This document shows, one piece after another, positions 17,753-26,409 of a stretch of DNA of 64,000 nt; the first letter of the stretch is position 1, and each line of letters begins with the position of its first letter. Under the pieces are notes generated by a model. The model ran no database searches. It was given only the letters and a program-made list of their open reading frames with translations, and was not told where the DNA came from. Both the position numbers and the translations under genes were made by a program. The DNA is from JBGQOJ01 sp052119585 (GTDB lineage Bacteria; Pseudomonadota; Alphaproteobacteria; Rhodobacterales; Rhodobacteraceae), in NCBI RefSeq assembly GCF_052119585.1, contig NZ_JBGQOJ010000007.1, forward strand, positions 83,925-147,924, read 5' to 3'.

Positions 17753-18815
17753 ACATCTGGTCTGTCTGATCGCGCTGCTTTTGCCCCTGCCCGCCTTTGC
17801 ACAAGGCTTTGCGGGCCTCGGGACGGATGCCGCAGGCTTTGCCACACCAATCCGGGGCGTGCCCTTTCAGTTCCCGCGCGATCATGGCCCGCACACTGAT
17901 TTCCGGATCGAATGGTGGTATGTGACCGCCAATCTGACGGGCAGCGACGGGCGCGAGTACGGGGTGCAATGGACGCTGTTCCGAAGCGCACTGCGTCCCG
18001 AAGAACTGGGTCCCGAAGAACTGGGTCCCGAAGACGCGACCGGCTGGCAATCGCCACAGCTGTGGATGGGCCACGCGGCGCTGACCAGCCCCGACGCGCA
18101 TTATGTGTCAGAGCGGCTGGCGCGGGGGGGTATCGGGCAGGCGGGCGTCACCGCGACCCCGTTCAATGCCTATATCGACGACTGGGCGATGCGGGGCGAC
18201 ACGCTGGAAGCACTTCACCTTCAGGCCAGTGGAACCACGTTTTCCTATGACGTGTCGCTTGCGGCCAAGGGGCCTTTGGTGGCGCAGGGCGATCAGGGCT
18301 ATTCGGTGAAATCCGCCGGGGGGCAGGCCAGCTATTACTATTCGCAGCCCTTCTTTGCCGTAACCGGATCGCTGACGCTGCCCGGCGGGCCGGTATCGGT
18401 CACCGGCACCGCATGGCTGGACCGCGAGTGGTCGTCGCAGCCGCTGGCACAGGGGCAGACCGGCTGGGACTGGTTTTCCCTGCATCTTGACGGCGGCGCA
18501 AAGCTGATGGGATTTCGCCTGCGCGACGGCGGGGCGGGCTATACCTCTGCCACATGGATCGCGGCAGACGGCACGGCCACGCCCTATCCCGACGGTGCGC
18601 TGAAGGTCACACCGTTGGCCTCGGCCCGGGTCGCGGGACGCGATATTCCGGTGCGCTGGCGGGTGGAACTGCCCGCGCGGGGGCTGGACGTGATCACAGC
18701 CGCCCTGAACGATCAGGCATGGATGGCCACCCGTCTTCCCTATTGGGAGGGGCCGATCGCCTTTACCGGCAGCCATCAGGGGCGCGGTTATCTTGAGATG
18801 ACGGGCTATGAGTGA
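17742..18815 (+). CDS. lipocalin-like AttH/CrtC-type secreted protein
   Basis: 357 residues with a signal peptide (LVCLIALLLPLPAFAQG). The conserved FPRDHGPHTDFRIEWWYVTANL at about residues 44-65 and WLDREWSSQPL with GWDWFSLHL near residues 225-245 define the AttH/CrtC-like double-lipocalin family. The gene overlaps the permease, so the protein is probably the extracytoplasmic partner of the ABC system. Residues 84-98 contain a three-fold five-residue repeat (see the repeat entry). The ligand is not known. Confidence 0.85.
   Translation: MNARHLVCLIALLLPLPAFAQGFAGLGTDAAGFATPIRGVPFQFPRDHGPHTDFRIEWWYVTANLTGSDGREYGVQWTLFRSALRPEELGPEELGPEDATGWQSPQLWMGHAALTSPDAHYVSERLARGGIGQAGVTATPFNAYIDDWAMRGDTLEALHLQASGTTFSYDVSLAAKGPLVAQGDQGYSVKSAGGQASYYYSQPFFAVTGSLTLPGGPVSVTGTAWLDREWSSQPLAQGQTGWDWFSLHLDGGAKLMGFRLRDGGAGYTSATWIAADGTATPYPDGALKVTPLASARVAGRDIPVRWRVELPARGLDVITAALNDQAWMATRLPYWEGPIAFTGSHQGRGYLEMTGYE
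17991..18035 (+). repeat. 15-base in-frame triplication in the AttH-like gene
   Basis: Three tandem 15-base units, CTGCGTCCCGAAGAA, CTGGGTCCCGAAGAA and CTGGGTCCCGAAGAC, encode LRPEE-LGPEE-LGPED. The unit length keeps the frame. The last two units differ by one base, which suggests recent slippage in a surface loop. Confidence 0.9.
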
Positions 18816-18885
18816 CACGGCGCGCCCCCTCGCCATTCGGGCAAAGCCCCGCTAAGCAAGGCCAATGATCAGCCGGAGTTCCCCG

Positions 18886-21084
18886 ATGCATAGCCCCCTG
18901 CCCCTGACCCGCGATGTTGTCCTGATTGGCGGCGGCCATACCCACGCGCTTGTGCTGCGCCGCTGGGGGATGAAGCCTTTGCCGGGCGCGCGTCTGACGC
19001 TGATCAACCCCGCGCCCACCGCGCCCTATACCGGGATGTTGCCGGGCTATGTCGCGGGCCACTATCCGCGCCGCGCGCTGGAAATCGACCTTGTCCGGCT
19101 GGCCCGCTTTGCCGGTGCCCGCCTGATTCTGGGGGCCGCCACGGGCATTGACCGCACAACCCGGCATATCCAGATCACCGGACATGCCGATATCTCCTAT
19201 GACATCGCCGCGATCGACATCGGGATCACCACCGATCTGCCCATGCTTGACGGGTTCGTCGAACATGCGGTCGGGGCCAAGCCGCTGGGGGTTTTCGCCG
19301 CCCGCTGGGACGCGTTTCTGGGCCGGATCGCGGCGGGGGCCTGCCCCGCGACGGTCGCGATTATCGGCGGCGGCGTGGCGGGCGTGGAACTGGCGCTGGC
19401 CATGATGCACCGGATGCGGACCCAAGGGGCAACCGCCCCCGAAGTTACCGTTCTGGAAGCTGCCTCAGAGGCCCTGACCGGCATCGGCGCACCGGCCCGC
19501 GCCGCCCTGTTGCGGCACATGGAACGGATGGGGATCACCTTGAAAACCGGCGTCACCGTGTCCGGCGTCACGCCCGGTGCCGTGGTGCTGAACGATGGCA
19601 CCGTCATTGACGCGCAACTTACCGTAGGGGCTGCTGGCGCGCGCCCCCACGGCTGGCTGAAAGACACAGGGCTGGACCTGCACGAGGGATTTCTTACGGT
19701 CGATCCGCAGTTGCGCACGGTCACCGACCCCGCGATCTATGCCACGGGCGACTGCGCCCATATGGCCGATGACCCGCGCCCCAAGGCGGGGGTTTTTGCC
19801 GTGCGCCAGGCGCCGGTTCTATACGATAATCTGCGGGCAGATCTGACGGGTCGCCAAAGGCGCAGCTACCGCCCTCAAGGCGGCTATCTGAAACTGATCT
19901 CGACGGGCGGCAAGGGCGCGGTGGCAGACAAGTTCGGGCTGCGGCTGGACGGCGGCTGGCTATGGGCATGGAAAGACCGGATCGACCATAAGTTCATGGA
20001 AAAATTCGAAACATTTCCAAAAATGCCAACGCCGGAAATCCCCCCGGATCTGGCAAACGGGGTTGCGCAGGAACTGGCCGGCGGCACGCCGCTGTGCGGC
20101 GGCTGTGGATCAAAGGTGGGGGGGGCCGATCTGGTGGCGGTGTTGTCCGCCCTGCCCGAACCCCGCCGCTCCGACGTTCTGACGCGGCCCGGCGATGACG
20201 CTGCCGTGCTGGTCCATGGCGACGGCCAACAGGTTCTGACCACCGACCACCTGCGCGCCTTTATGGGCGACCCTTACCGTATGGCCCGCATCGCAGCCGT
20301 TCACGCGCTGGGGGATATCTGGGCGATGGGGGCCATCCCGCAGGTGGCGCTTGCCTCTGTTATCCTGCCGCGCATGACCGCGCACATGCAGGCCGAAACC
20401 CTACGGGAAATCATGCAGGCCGCGACAGACGTCTTCCGCGATGCCGGCGCGGATGTGGTGGGCGGGCACACCAGCCTTGGGTCCGAATTGACCATCGGGT
20501 TCACGGTGACCGGCCTGACCAAAGGGCGGGCGGTGCGCCATTCCGGCGCGCGGGCCGGCGACGTGCTGATCCTGACCAAACCGATTGGCAGCGGCACGAT
20601 ACTGGCCGCCGAAATGCAGGGCAAGGCGAATGGTGAATGGGTTGCAGACTGTTACGACGTGATGGAACACCCGATGGGAAAAGCCGCCGCAATTCTGGCC
20701 CCCGCCGCGCATGCGATGACCGATGTCACGGGGTTTGGTCTGGCGGGCCACCTTGGCGCGATGATGACCGGGTCGGGCACGTCGGCCACGTTGGTCCTGA
20801 ACGATATTCCGCTGATGATGGGCGCGGAAGCGTTGGCGCAGTCGGGCATTCGGTCGACCATTTGGCCTGCGAACCGCGCCGCTTCGGGCGGGCTGTCCCT
20901 GCCTGACACGCCCCGCGCTGCGTTGCTGTTCGACCCGCAAACCGCAGGCGGATTGCTGGCGTCGGTGCCCGTGCATGCAGCCGCGGCGGTCTTGTCGGCG
21001 CTTGCGGACGCTGGCGAAACGGGTGTGGTGATCGGCACGGTCGACACAGTCAGTAATGCAGCGCAACCGGTCAGCCTGCGCTAA
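18886..21084 (+). CDS. selD: flavoprotein (NDH-2-like) fused to selenide, water dikinase SelD
   Basis: 732 residues from the ATG at 18886, which has GGAG 8 bases upstream; another ATG at 18865 is possible. Residues 10-375 are a pyridine nucleotide-disulfide oxidoreductase of NADH dehydrogenase type (VVLIGGGHTHA, IIGGGVAGVELA, YATGDCAHM). From about residue 395 comes complete SelD: the catalytic segment CGGCGSKVGG with Cys407 and Lys410, then RPGDDAAV and TDHLRAFMGDPY. SelD makes selenophosphate from selenide and ATP. The convergent neighbour mnmH uses selenophosphate. The catalytic position is cysteine (TGT), not selenocysteine. Confidence 0.93.
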   Translation: MHSPLPLTRDVVLIGGGHTHALVLRRWGMKPLPGARLTLINPAPTAPYTGMLPGYVAGHYPRRALEIDLVRLARFAGARLILGAATGIDRTTRHIQITGHADISYDIAAIDIGITTDLPMLDGFVEHAVGAKPLGVFAARWDAFLGRIAAGACPATVAIIGGGVAGVELALAMMHRMRTQGATAPEVTVLEAASEALTGIGAPARAALLRHMERMGITLKTGVTVSGVTPGAVVLNDGTVIDAQLTVGAAGARPHGWLKDTGLDLHEGFLTVDPQLRTVTDPAIYATGDCAHMADDPRPKAGVFAVRQAPVLYDNLRADLTGRQRRSYRPQGGYLKLISTGGKGAVADKFGLRLDGGWLWAWKDRIDHKFMEKFETFPKMPTPEIPPDLANGVAQELAGGTPLCGGCGSKVGGADLVAVLSALPEPRRSDVLTRPGDDAAVLVHGDGQQVLTTDHLRAFMGDPYRMARIAAVHALGDIWAMGAIPQVALASVILPRMTAHMQAETLREIMQAATDVFRDAGADVVGGHTSLGSELTIGFTVTGLTKGRAVRHSGARAGDVLILTKPIGSGTILAAEMQGKANGEWVADCYDVMEHPMGKAAAILAPAAHAMTDVTGFGLAGHLGAMMTGSGTSATLVLNDIPLMMGAEALAQSGIRSTIWPANRAASGGLSLPDTPRAALLFDPQTAGGLLASVPVHAAAAVLSALADAGETGVVIGTVDTVSNAAQPVSLR

Positions 21085-22121
21085 AGGAACTGCGGCGCAA
21101 GCCTGTCCGCAAGCGCGTCCAGCGTGGTGCCGGCCAGATCGTCGACGCTAACCTGACGGCTGTTTTCAGCCCCCGCCCGCCCTTTGGCATAGCGCGGATC
21201 ATAATGGATCTCCATCAAAGAGGCCGCCAGCGCCTCCATATCCTGCGCGGCTGCCATTGCTTGCCAGTCTTCGATTTGCCGTGCCGACTGGTGCCCTTTC
21301 AGCCTGCCCAGAACACCGGTCAGACGTGCGGGGTCGTCGATGATGTCGGCGTAGGCCGTGACCAGATAGCGGGCCCGCGCCGCCAAAGGTGCCACGATTT
21401 CCAACCGCGGCGCACCCTTCATCGCGGTCCACAAGGCGGGCGGCACGATGCGTTCGCCCACTTTGGACGATTCCGCCTCGATCACAACGGGGCGGCTTTG
21501 GTCGATCTGCCCGATAATGGCGGCAACGGCCCCTTCGAACGCTTTTTGTGACGGCTGCCCGCTGGCCCGCGCGCCGAACAGCGACCCGCGGTGGTTTGCC
21601 AGACCTTCCAGATCAATGACCTGAACGCCGCGCGCGGCAAGGCGCGCCAGAAGGTCGGTTTTTGCGGTGCCGGTATTGCCATCCAACAGCGTGACCGGTG
21701 CCCTGAAGGGAGTATCATAGACCGCCTGCACGACCAGCCTGCGATAGGTCTGATACCCGCCCGCAATCAGGTCCGCCCGCCAGCCGATCTGGGTCAGGAT
21801 AGAGGCGAAAGACCCCGAGCGCTGCCCGCCGCGCCAGCAATAAACCAAGGGCCGCCACGATCCGTCCTTGTCCGCCAGGGCTGTCTGCAAATGATGCGCG
21901 ACGTTCCTTGCGACCAGTGCGCCGCCAATTCTGCGGGCCTTGAACGGGCTTTCCTGCACATAGATCGTGCCGATCTCGGCCCGTTCCGCGTCATTCAAAG
22001 CCGGAAGGTTGATTGCACCGGGCAAGTGGTCTTCGGCAAATTCAGCAGGCGAACGAACGTCGATCAACGTGTCATGTGTCACGTTGGCTAGATCAGAGAG
22101 CGAAGACAGGGTAATGGCCAT
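21081..22121 (-). CDS. mnmH: tRNA 2-selenouridine synthase
   Basis: 346 residues. The N-terminal rhodanese domain has the active-site loop VYCWRGGQRSGS (catalytic Cys near residue 95). The C-terminal part has the P-loop LDGNTGTAKTDLL, where the usual GxGKT is GTAKT, followed by ESSKVGERIVP. It replaces sulfur by selenium at U34 of certain tRNAs using selenophosphate. It converges with selD and overlaps it by 4 bases, forming a compact selenium module. No selA or selB is in the window, so selenium may serve tRNA only. Confidence 0.93.
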   Translation of the reverse strand: MAITLSSLSDLANVTHDTLIDVRSPAEFAEDHLPGAINLPALNDAERAEIGTIYVQESPFKARRIGGALVARNVAHHLQTALADKDGSWRPLVYCWRGGQRSGSFASILTQIGWRADLIAGGYQTYRRLVVQAVYDTPFRAPVTLLDGNTGTAKTDLLARLAARGVQVIDLEGLANHRGSLFGARASGQPSQKAFEGAVAAIIGQIDQSRPVVIEAESSKVGERIVPPALWTAMKGAPRLEIVAPLAARARYLVTAYADIIDDPARLTGVLGRLKGHQSARQIEDWQAMAAAQDMEALAASLMEIHYDPRYAKGRAGAENSRQVSVDDLAGTTLDALADRLAPQFL

Positions 22122-22169
22122 GCCCTTCCTTAGCTGCTATTTCACTGCGCGAAAAGGCGGGACGATGGA

Positions 22170-23237
22170 TCAATGCTCTCTTCGGCCCGCGACGGCCGGC
22201 ATATCGGACGCGGGCTGTGCCAGACCGGCCATATCCGCCGAATAGATCGTCCAGCACGCGCGGCCTTTGTGTTTGGACGCATAAAGCGCCATATCGGCGT
22301 CCGACAGCATCTTTTCGATGTCCGGTGCGGTATAGAACTCTGACACCGTAGTACCGATACTTGCAGATATCCGGCAGGGCGACCCATTGAAGCTCATCGG
22401 TTTTTCCAGCTTATCAATGATCCGCGCCGCGACGTCACCCAGTCGTTTCAAGTCAGTCAACCCCTTGAATATGATTACAAACTCATCCCCGCCGACACGC
22501 GCAACCGTGTCTTCTCCGCGCGTTTCCTCGACCAGAACGCGGGCCACTTGCTGCAACACATGATCGCCCGCCGCATGACCAAGGCTGTCATTGACGCCCT
22601 TGAAAAAGTCCAGATCAAGGTGCATCAGCGCAAACCGTTCGCCTGCGCGCGCGATGCGCGACAGCACGTGATCCATGGCGCGGCGGTTCTTCAGCCCCGT
22701 CAGGGTGTCCGTGAACGCCTGCTCCTCTGCCGCGATTCGCGCTCCTTGCAGGCGTTGGTTCAGCTTGCGTGACTCCTCCATCGCGGCGGATTTCGCTTCG
22801 ACCAGATACAACATTTCGACCGTCAGATCGGTCGCGGCGAAATCGCTGACCGTCAGCCCGTAGGTCGACACCGCCTCTACCACCGAAATCCCGAAGGACA
22901 GGTTCAGTAAAAGACCACCATCCGCCAGCACAGGCACGACGACGCCATTCAGCGTTGTGGCGGGGGCGTTGCGGAACTGCATTTGCAGGCGTTTGCCTTG
23001 TGCCGCAAGAATATCGCTGGTGCGCTGCGCGTCCCTCGGGCGGCGAAACTCGAACAGCTCCAGCAGGCGCGCGCCGATCCAGTCCGCCGCGGGCCGCAGC
23101 TTTCGCAAGGTCGGGCCCGCGTGCAGGATATGCCCGCTGGGGGCCACGCGCAGATGCATGGGCATCAAGCGGTCAAGCGCACCCGGCGTCATCGACACCG
23201 GTGCATCGGGGTCGGGGAAGGGAGTGGCAGCCGTCAT
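22170..23237 (-). CDS. HNOBA-domain diguanylate cyclase partner of H-NOX
   Basis: 355 residues. Residues about 20-145 resemble the heme-NO-binding-associated (HNOBA) domain, residues 150-175 a linking helix, and 180-340 a GGDEF domain with LDLDFFKGVND and the active site VGGDEF. The inhibitory RxxD site is present as RGED five residues before GGDEF. It should make cyclic di-GMP under control of the H-NOX protein encoded directly upstream; the two genes overlap by 4 bases (ATGA). No membrane segment is seen, so the pair is cytoplasmic. Confidence 0.9.
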   Translation of the reverse strand: MTAATPFPDPDAPVSMTPGALDRLMPMHLRVAPSGHILHAGPTLRKLRPAADWIGARLLELFEFRRPRDAQRTSDILAAQGKRLQMQFRNAPATTLNGVVVPVLADGGLLLNLSFGISVVEAVSTYGLTVSDFAATDLTVEMLYLVEAKSAAMEESRKLNQRLQGARIAAEEQAFTDTLTGLKNRRAMDHVLSRIARAGERFALMHLDLDFFKGVNDSLGHAAGDHVLQQVARVLVEETRGEDTVARVGGDEFVIIFKGLTDLKRLGDVAARIIDKLEKPMSFNGSPCRISASIGTTVSEFYTAPDIEKMLSDADMALYASKHKGRACWTIYSADMAGLAQPASDMPAVAGRREH

Positions 23238-23821
23238 CCGGCCCGCGCCGCCAGATCAAAGGGTCGCCCGATGGCAAATTCGGAATCCAGCAGGTTGATT
23301 GTGATCTTTTCCGCGCCGCTATGGTTACCGCTATGCTCCAGATAGACCAGCGCGCCATAGTCATCGGCCATGGCCCGCAGGATTCCGACCATGACATGGC
23401 CGAACCCCAGATGCGACCAGGTGCTGGTCAGGCAAAAGGTCGCCGGACCGTGATCGCACAGTTCCAGTTGCGGCAGATCCAGATCCGGCACGGCAAGGCG
23501 CGCCCTGTCATGCAGATCATCCAGAGAATGCAGAAAATCCACGAAGCTTTCTCCGCCGAACCTCAGTAAACGGCGCAGTGCCTCCAGATTGGGGTGGGAC
23601 ACCAGATAGGTGCCCAGATCTTCCAGAACTGTATCGGCAGGTCGGTGCAGCTGGTGCGCTATTTCAGCCAGAATGCGAAAGGTGATCGCGTCATCGTAAC
23701 TGAGCATCGCCTCGAACCGGTCGAAATCAAGCGATGCCGCGCGGGTCACCGCCCCCCATGCCTCCGCACCGTAAGTGTCGCACACAAAGCATTGGATCGA
23801 GCGATTTATCAAACCGTGCAT
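23234..23821 (-). CDS. H-NOX heme/NO-binding protein with degenerate YxSxR motif
   Basis: 195 residues, normal for a stand-alone H-NOX domain. The fold landmarks LLRFGGESFVDFL and the proximal histidine in DDLHDRA (His104) are present. The heme-propionate motif Tyr-x-Ser-x-Arg, normally near residues 131-135, reads LTSTW, so only the serine is kept. H-NOX proteins sense nitric oxide and control partner enzymes; the partner here is the HNOBA-GGDEF protein translated from the overlapping gene. Whether it still binds heme is an open point. It could have become a redox, zinc or protein-interaction sensor. Confidence 0.87.
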   Translation of the reverse strand: MHGLINRSIQCFVCDTYGAEAWGAVTRAASLDFDRFEAMLSYDDAITFRILAEIAHQLHRPADTVLEDLGTYLVSHPNLEALRRLLRFGGESFVDFLHSLDDLHDRARLAVPDLDLPQLELCDHGPATFCLTSTWSHLGFGHVMVGILRAMADDYGALVYLEHSGNHSGAEKITINLLDSEFAIGRPFDLAARAG

Positions 23822-23889
23822 GTCTTTTACCCTTTGAACAGCGCAAGGCTATCCACAGGGGGTTAAGAAACCGCAAACGCCAAACGGCG

Positions 23890-25464
23890 TCAGAAATCCG
23901 TCGGCGCGCCGCCTTCGGATTTGCGGCGCGTCACAAAGGCTTGCAACTCTTCGCGGATTCCCTCGTCCATCGGGGGGGCCTCGAACTCGTTGATGATCTC
24001 TTTGAACATCCGGTGCGCGCGTTCATGGGTCCAGACGCCGCCTGCCAGATCCCAGCCTTCGTAGTTGCGCCAATCCGACAGGAACGGTTGGTAGAACGCC
24101 GTGGTATAGCGTTCCTGCGTGTGTTGGGTACCAAAGAAATGCCCACCGGGGCCGACGTCCCTGATCGCCTCCATCGCGATGTCTTCGTTGCGGGTCTGGG
24201 TCAACACGGGTTGCATATAGCGTTGGATTTGCTGCAACATCTCGCAGTCCATGATGAACTTTTCGGGGCTGGCGATCAGCCCGCCCTCTAGCCAGCCAGC
24301 GGCGTGATACACCATATTGGACCCCGACTGGACCGCGGCCCAAAGGCTGTTCGAGGTCTCCCACATTGCCTGCCCGTCCGGCACATTTGCCGCGCAGACC
24401 CCCGAGGACCGCAGCGGCAGGCCATAGAACCGCGCCATCTGGCCGCTCATCTGCGTCGCCCGCATATATTCGGGCGTGCCGAAGGCGGGTGCGCCGGATT
24501 TCATATCGACGTTCGAGGTGAATGTGCCAAAGGCGCAGGGTGCGCCGGGGCGGATATATTGCATCAGTGCGATGCAGCACAGCCCCTCGGCCAGGGATTG
24601 CGCCACCGCCCCCGCCATGGTCACAGGTGCCATCGCCCCCGCCAGCGTAAAGGGCGTGACGACCAGCGCCTGCCCCGCGCGGATCACCCTCATCGCCCCG
24701 TCCAGCATGGGAATGTCGTGCTTCAGCGGCGAGGTGGAATTGATGTTGGTATACATCCGCGGCGTCGACTGGAACTGCTCATGGGTCAGGCCACCTGCGA
24801 TGCGGACCATCTCCATCACGTCCTCCACCCGCTCTTTTCCAAGGCTATAGGCATGGGCGACCTTGTCGGTCAGGGTCAGCTTTTCATAAAGCACATCAAG
24901 GTGGCGGACAGAGGCATGGCTGTCCTGCGGTTCGACCGGATAGCCGCCCGCGATGTGGATGCAGTTGAAATACTGCGTCAGTTTCAACAGGTTGCGGCAG
25001 TGGTGCAGGGTGCCTGTCACCTTGCCCGTCTCCATATCCCAATAACTGGGCGGAGACGACACGTTGACGAAGGTCATATGCCTGCCGCCGATGGTCACGC
25101 GGCGGTCGGGGTTGCGCGGCGTCAGGGTGAATTCGGACGGGCAGTGGGCCAGCATCTCCATCACCCAATCGCGGCCCATGCGCACATTGGTGCCGTCGAT
25201 GGTGCATCCCGCCTCTTTCAGGATGACAAGCGCCTCTTCGTTGAGGAACTCGATCCCGATCTCCTCGAGAATGCGCATCGCCCCGTCGTGGATGGCCTGC
25301 ACGCCCTCTTCGCTCAGCGGTTCCGTCGGGCGGTCTGTGTTGACCGGCGGGTTCCAGGGCATCTGCTCGATCACGGCAGAGCCATGGCGCGTCTTGTTGC
25401 CTGCGCGTCCGCCTGCACGCTTTCTGCGGGGCGATGTTTCCTCGGTCAAGGCTGCGTCCGTCAT
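23890..25464 (-). CDS. trimethylamine methyltransferase (MttB) family protein, non-pyrrolysine
   Basis: 524 residues of the MttB superfamily (PLSEEGVQAIHDGAMRILEEIG near the N-terminus, then GGRHMTFVNVSSPPSYWD and FTLAGAMAPVTMAGA). No in-frame TAG occurs, so this is a non-pyrrolysine member. Characterised relatives demethylate glycine betaine, proline betaine or carnitine, passing the methyl group to a corrinoid protein. No corrinoid protein or MtaA-like gene is beside it. The start follows GGAGGACGCC. A substrate among quaternary amines is likely; the carnitine operon about 9 kb away makes glycine betaine a candidate, by inference only. Confidence 0.85.
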   Translation of the reverse strand: MTDAALTEETSPRRKRAGGRAGNKTRHGSAVIEQMPWNPPVNTDRPTEPLSEEGVQAIHDGAMRILEEIGIEFLNEEALVILKEAGCTIDGTNVRMGRDWVMEMLAHCPSEFTLTPRNPDRRVTIGGRHMTFVNVSSPPSYWDMETGKVTGTLHHCRNLLKLTQYFNCIHIAGGYPVEPQDSHASVRHLDVLYEKLTLTDKVAHAYSLGKERVEDVMEMVRIAGGLTHEQFQSTPRMYTNINSTSPLKHDIPMLDGAMRVIRAGQALVVTPFTLAGAMAPVTMAGAVAQSLAEGLCCIALMQYIRPGAPCAFGTFTSNVDMKSGAPAFGTPEYMRATQMSGQMARFYGLPLRSSGVCAANVPDGQAMWETSNSLWAAVQSGSNMVYHAAGWLEGGLIASPEKFIMDCEMLQQIQRYMQPVLTQTRNEDIAMEAIRDVGPGGHFFGTQHTQERYTTAFYQPFLSDWRNYEGWDLAGGVWTHERAHRMFKEIINEFEAPPMDEGIREELQAFVTRRKSEGGAPTDF

Positions 25465-25611
25465 GGCGTCCTCCGTTTACTTGACCACAGGAAACAAGAG
25501 CTTTGCCGCGACATATTTAAGAAAAGCGACAAAGGATGTCGTTTTACCTACTCGGCGCTGTGTGAGGGCGGATTTATTCGGGCAGACCGCGCCGGATGTC
25601 GCGATAAACGG

Positions 25612-26304
25612 TCAGTGCCGCGCGTCAATCCACGCGGGCAGATGGCCGATGTGGGGCAAAACGGTATCGGCCAGCGATGCCAGATCCCCCGCCACCGCCA
25701 TGCCGGTCAGCACCGCGACCGTGTGCATGCCCGCCGCGCGCCCGGCAATCAGATCGTGACGGCTGTCGCCGACCATGACGATCTGCGTGGGCGGCAGCGA
25801 CATGGCATCGGCAAAGGCAAGGCACATGCCAGGGGCCGGTTTGCCGCCATGGCCGCTGTCGAACCCAGCGATGAAATCGAACAGTCCCGTCACCCCCGCA
25901 CTGCCCAGATGCGCCCGCGCGGGAACCTCTGCGTCATTTGTGGCCACGCCAAGCTTTAGCCCGCGCGCCCGCAGACCGGTCAACAAGGGCACCAGCGGCA
26001 CCGCCTCTGCCTGCGGGGCCTCTGCTGCCACCGCGTTGATATGTGCCACCAGCTGCGCGATGGTCAGGTCCGGCACATGCGGCGCAAGCTCTGCTGCGAC
26101 GTCCCCCGGTGTGCCCGCGATCACCACACTGTCGGGGCGGAACCGTCCTTCGGCAAATCCATAGCCCAGCACATCGCCAAGAACCGCGGCGCGGTCTGGG
26201 TCGCCCTGCGCCAGACCGGTCAGAAACCGGTTCGCCCAAGGCGTCCATGTGGCATGAAAATCGAACAGCGTTCCGTCTTTGTCGAACAACACAGCCTTGA
26301 TCAC
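25612..26304 (-). CDS. HAD-family phosphatase (phosphoglycolate phosphatase-like)
   Basis: 230 residues starting at a GTG with GGAAAGGGA upstream. HAD motifs: FDKDGTLFDFH (motif I; the second Asp acts as acid/base), GVATNDAEV (motif II), and the later KPAPGMCLAFAD and MVGDSRHDLIAGRAAG (motifs III and IV). Gph-like proteins remove phosphate from phosphoglycolate or other small phosphate esters. It stands alone, downstream of mttB in the same direction but 147 bases away. Substrate not determined. Confidence 0.85.
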   Translation of the reverse strand: MIKAVLFDKDGTLFDFHATWTPWANRFLTGLAQGDPDRAAVLGDVLGYGFAEGRFRPDSVVIAGTPGDVAAELAPHVPDLTIAQLVAHINAVAAEAPQAEAVPLVPLLTGLRARGLKLGVATNDAEVPARAHLGSAGVTGLFDFIAGFDSGHGGKPAPGMCLAFADAMSLPPTQIVMVGDSRHDLIAGRAAGMHTVAVLTGMAVAGDLASLADTVLPHIGHLPAWIDARH

Positions 26305-26394
26305 CAGCGTCCCTTTCCTGTGCGGACCGATGCGCGGACCCTAAAAGCAATCCGCGCCCGATTCCAGCCTTCGTTGACAGATCGGCCCGCTTGA

Positions 26395-26407
26395 TTGACA
26401 AGGTCAA
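26395..26407. promoter_or_regulatory. possible MarR autoregulatory dyad
   Basis: TTGAC AAG GTCAA is a perfect 5+5 inverted repeat lying directly on the ribosome-binding region of the MarR gene. MarR-family proteins often repress themselves from such sites. Short enough to be a coincidence. Confidence 0.35.
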
Positions 26408-26409
26408 GC

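Noticed and set aside
17991..18035. A frame-disrupting repeat in the AttH-like gene
   Set aside because: The unit is 15 bases, so the frame is kept and the downstream protein matches the family.
20101..20118. Selenocysteine at the SelD active site
   Set aside because: The codon at the catalytic position is TGT (Cys), not TGA.
23890..25464. Pyrrolysine (in-frame TAG) in the MttB homologue
   Set aside because: The frame is open without any TAG from start to stop.
24304..25959. A 551-codon plus-strand frame opposite the MttB-family gene
   Set aside because: Antisense shadow of a full-length conserved gene; no recognisable motifs.
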